Below, in pieces: positions 59,886-60,000 of a DNA stretch of 60,000 nucleotides. The stretch is from Tubiluchus corallicola (Eukaryota > Priapulida > Priapulimorpha > Priapulimorphida > Tubiluchidae), in the NCBI GenBank assembly GCA_030141605.1, contig JAQGDQ010000157.1:64001-124000 (forward strand), read 5' to 3'. The notes beneath the pieces are model-generated. The model had not been told where the DNA came from. It did not search any database and saw nothing but the letters and a program-made list of their open reading frames with translations. A program made the position numbers and the translations under genes. Each line of letters opens with the position of its first letter. Positions within the stretch are counted from its first letter, which is position 1.

Positions 59886-60000
59886 TATTTTCAGGTCAAC
59901 TAATTCCATTTTAAAATTTAAGATTTCAATATTCAAAAATTGTTTACATGCTGCACCGTCTCTTTTTACTGATAGCAATGACGGTTCAAAGGTCAAAGAC

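Overview
This window is animal nuclear DNA. It is AT-rich and intron-rich, with canonical GT-AG introns, MITEs, hAT-like elements, non-LTR retrotransposons and long microsatellites. The four recognisable genes are metazoan housekeeping genes. No vertebrate-type repeats (Alu, L1, MIR) were recognised, so an invertebrate is most likely. I cannot resolve the phylum from the sequence.

Gene layout: (1) 1054-1216 (+) is the last coding exon of a FAXDC2-like fatty-acid/sterol hydroxylase whose other exons lie left of the window. (2) 6921-13231 (-) is LARP1, complete in two coding exons, one of them 3.1 kb; it converges on FAXDC2. (3) 17601-44691 (-) is CCDC22, complete. I reconstructed 16 coding exons that join in frame into a 608-residue protein (609 with an alternative donor). 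(4) 50800-51056 (+) is the first coding exon of a Josephin-domain deubiquitinase (JOSD1/2-like) that continues past the right edge. CCDC22 and JOSD are head to head, about 6.1 kb apart.

The CCDC22 introns hold most of the repeats. Intron 6 contains a minisatellite of about 1.05 kb whose unit is a copy of the end of exon 6 plus its 5' splice site, so the array is full of GTAAGT donor-like sites. Intron 14 contains a 43-bp minisatellite with a 215-bp higher-order period. It is split by a nearly intact 4.05-kb non-LTR retrotransposon (endonuclease plus reverse transcriptase, one frameshift). Several MITE families recur: family A (TAATAAGCC termini, one long foldback copy), family B (TTAA-flanked, CTCCT termini, four copies), family C (about 0.6 kb, five copies), pogo/Tigger-like TA elements, hAT-like elements with 8-bp duplications, and an unclassified family G (two copies).

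The right third (45-60 kb) has no gene other than the JOSD exon that I can support. It holds hAT-like elements, tRNA-like SINE remnants, a LINE tail, degenerate telomere-like repeats, and long simple repeats: (GAAA)n, (ATAAC)n, (TTA)n-(TCA)n and (CCACTA)n.

The genes do not form a pathway. LARP1 controls translation of TOP mRNAs, CCDC22 acts in endosomal recycling, JOSD removes ubiquitin, and FAXDC2 belongs to lipid/sterol oxidation.
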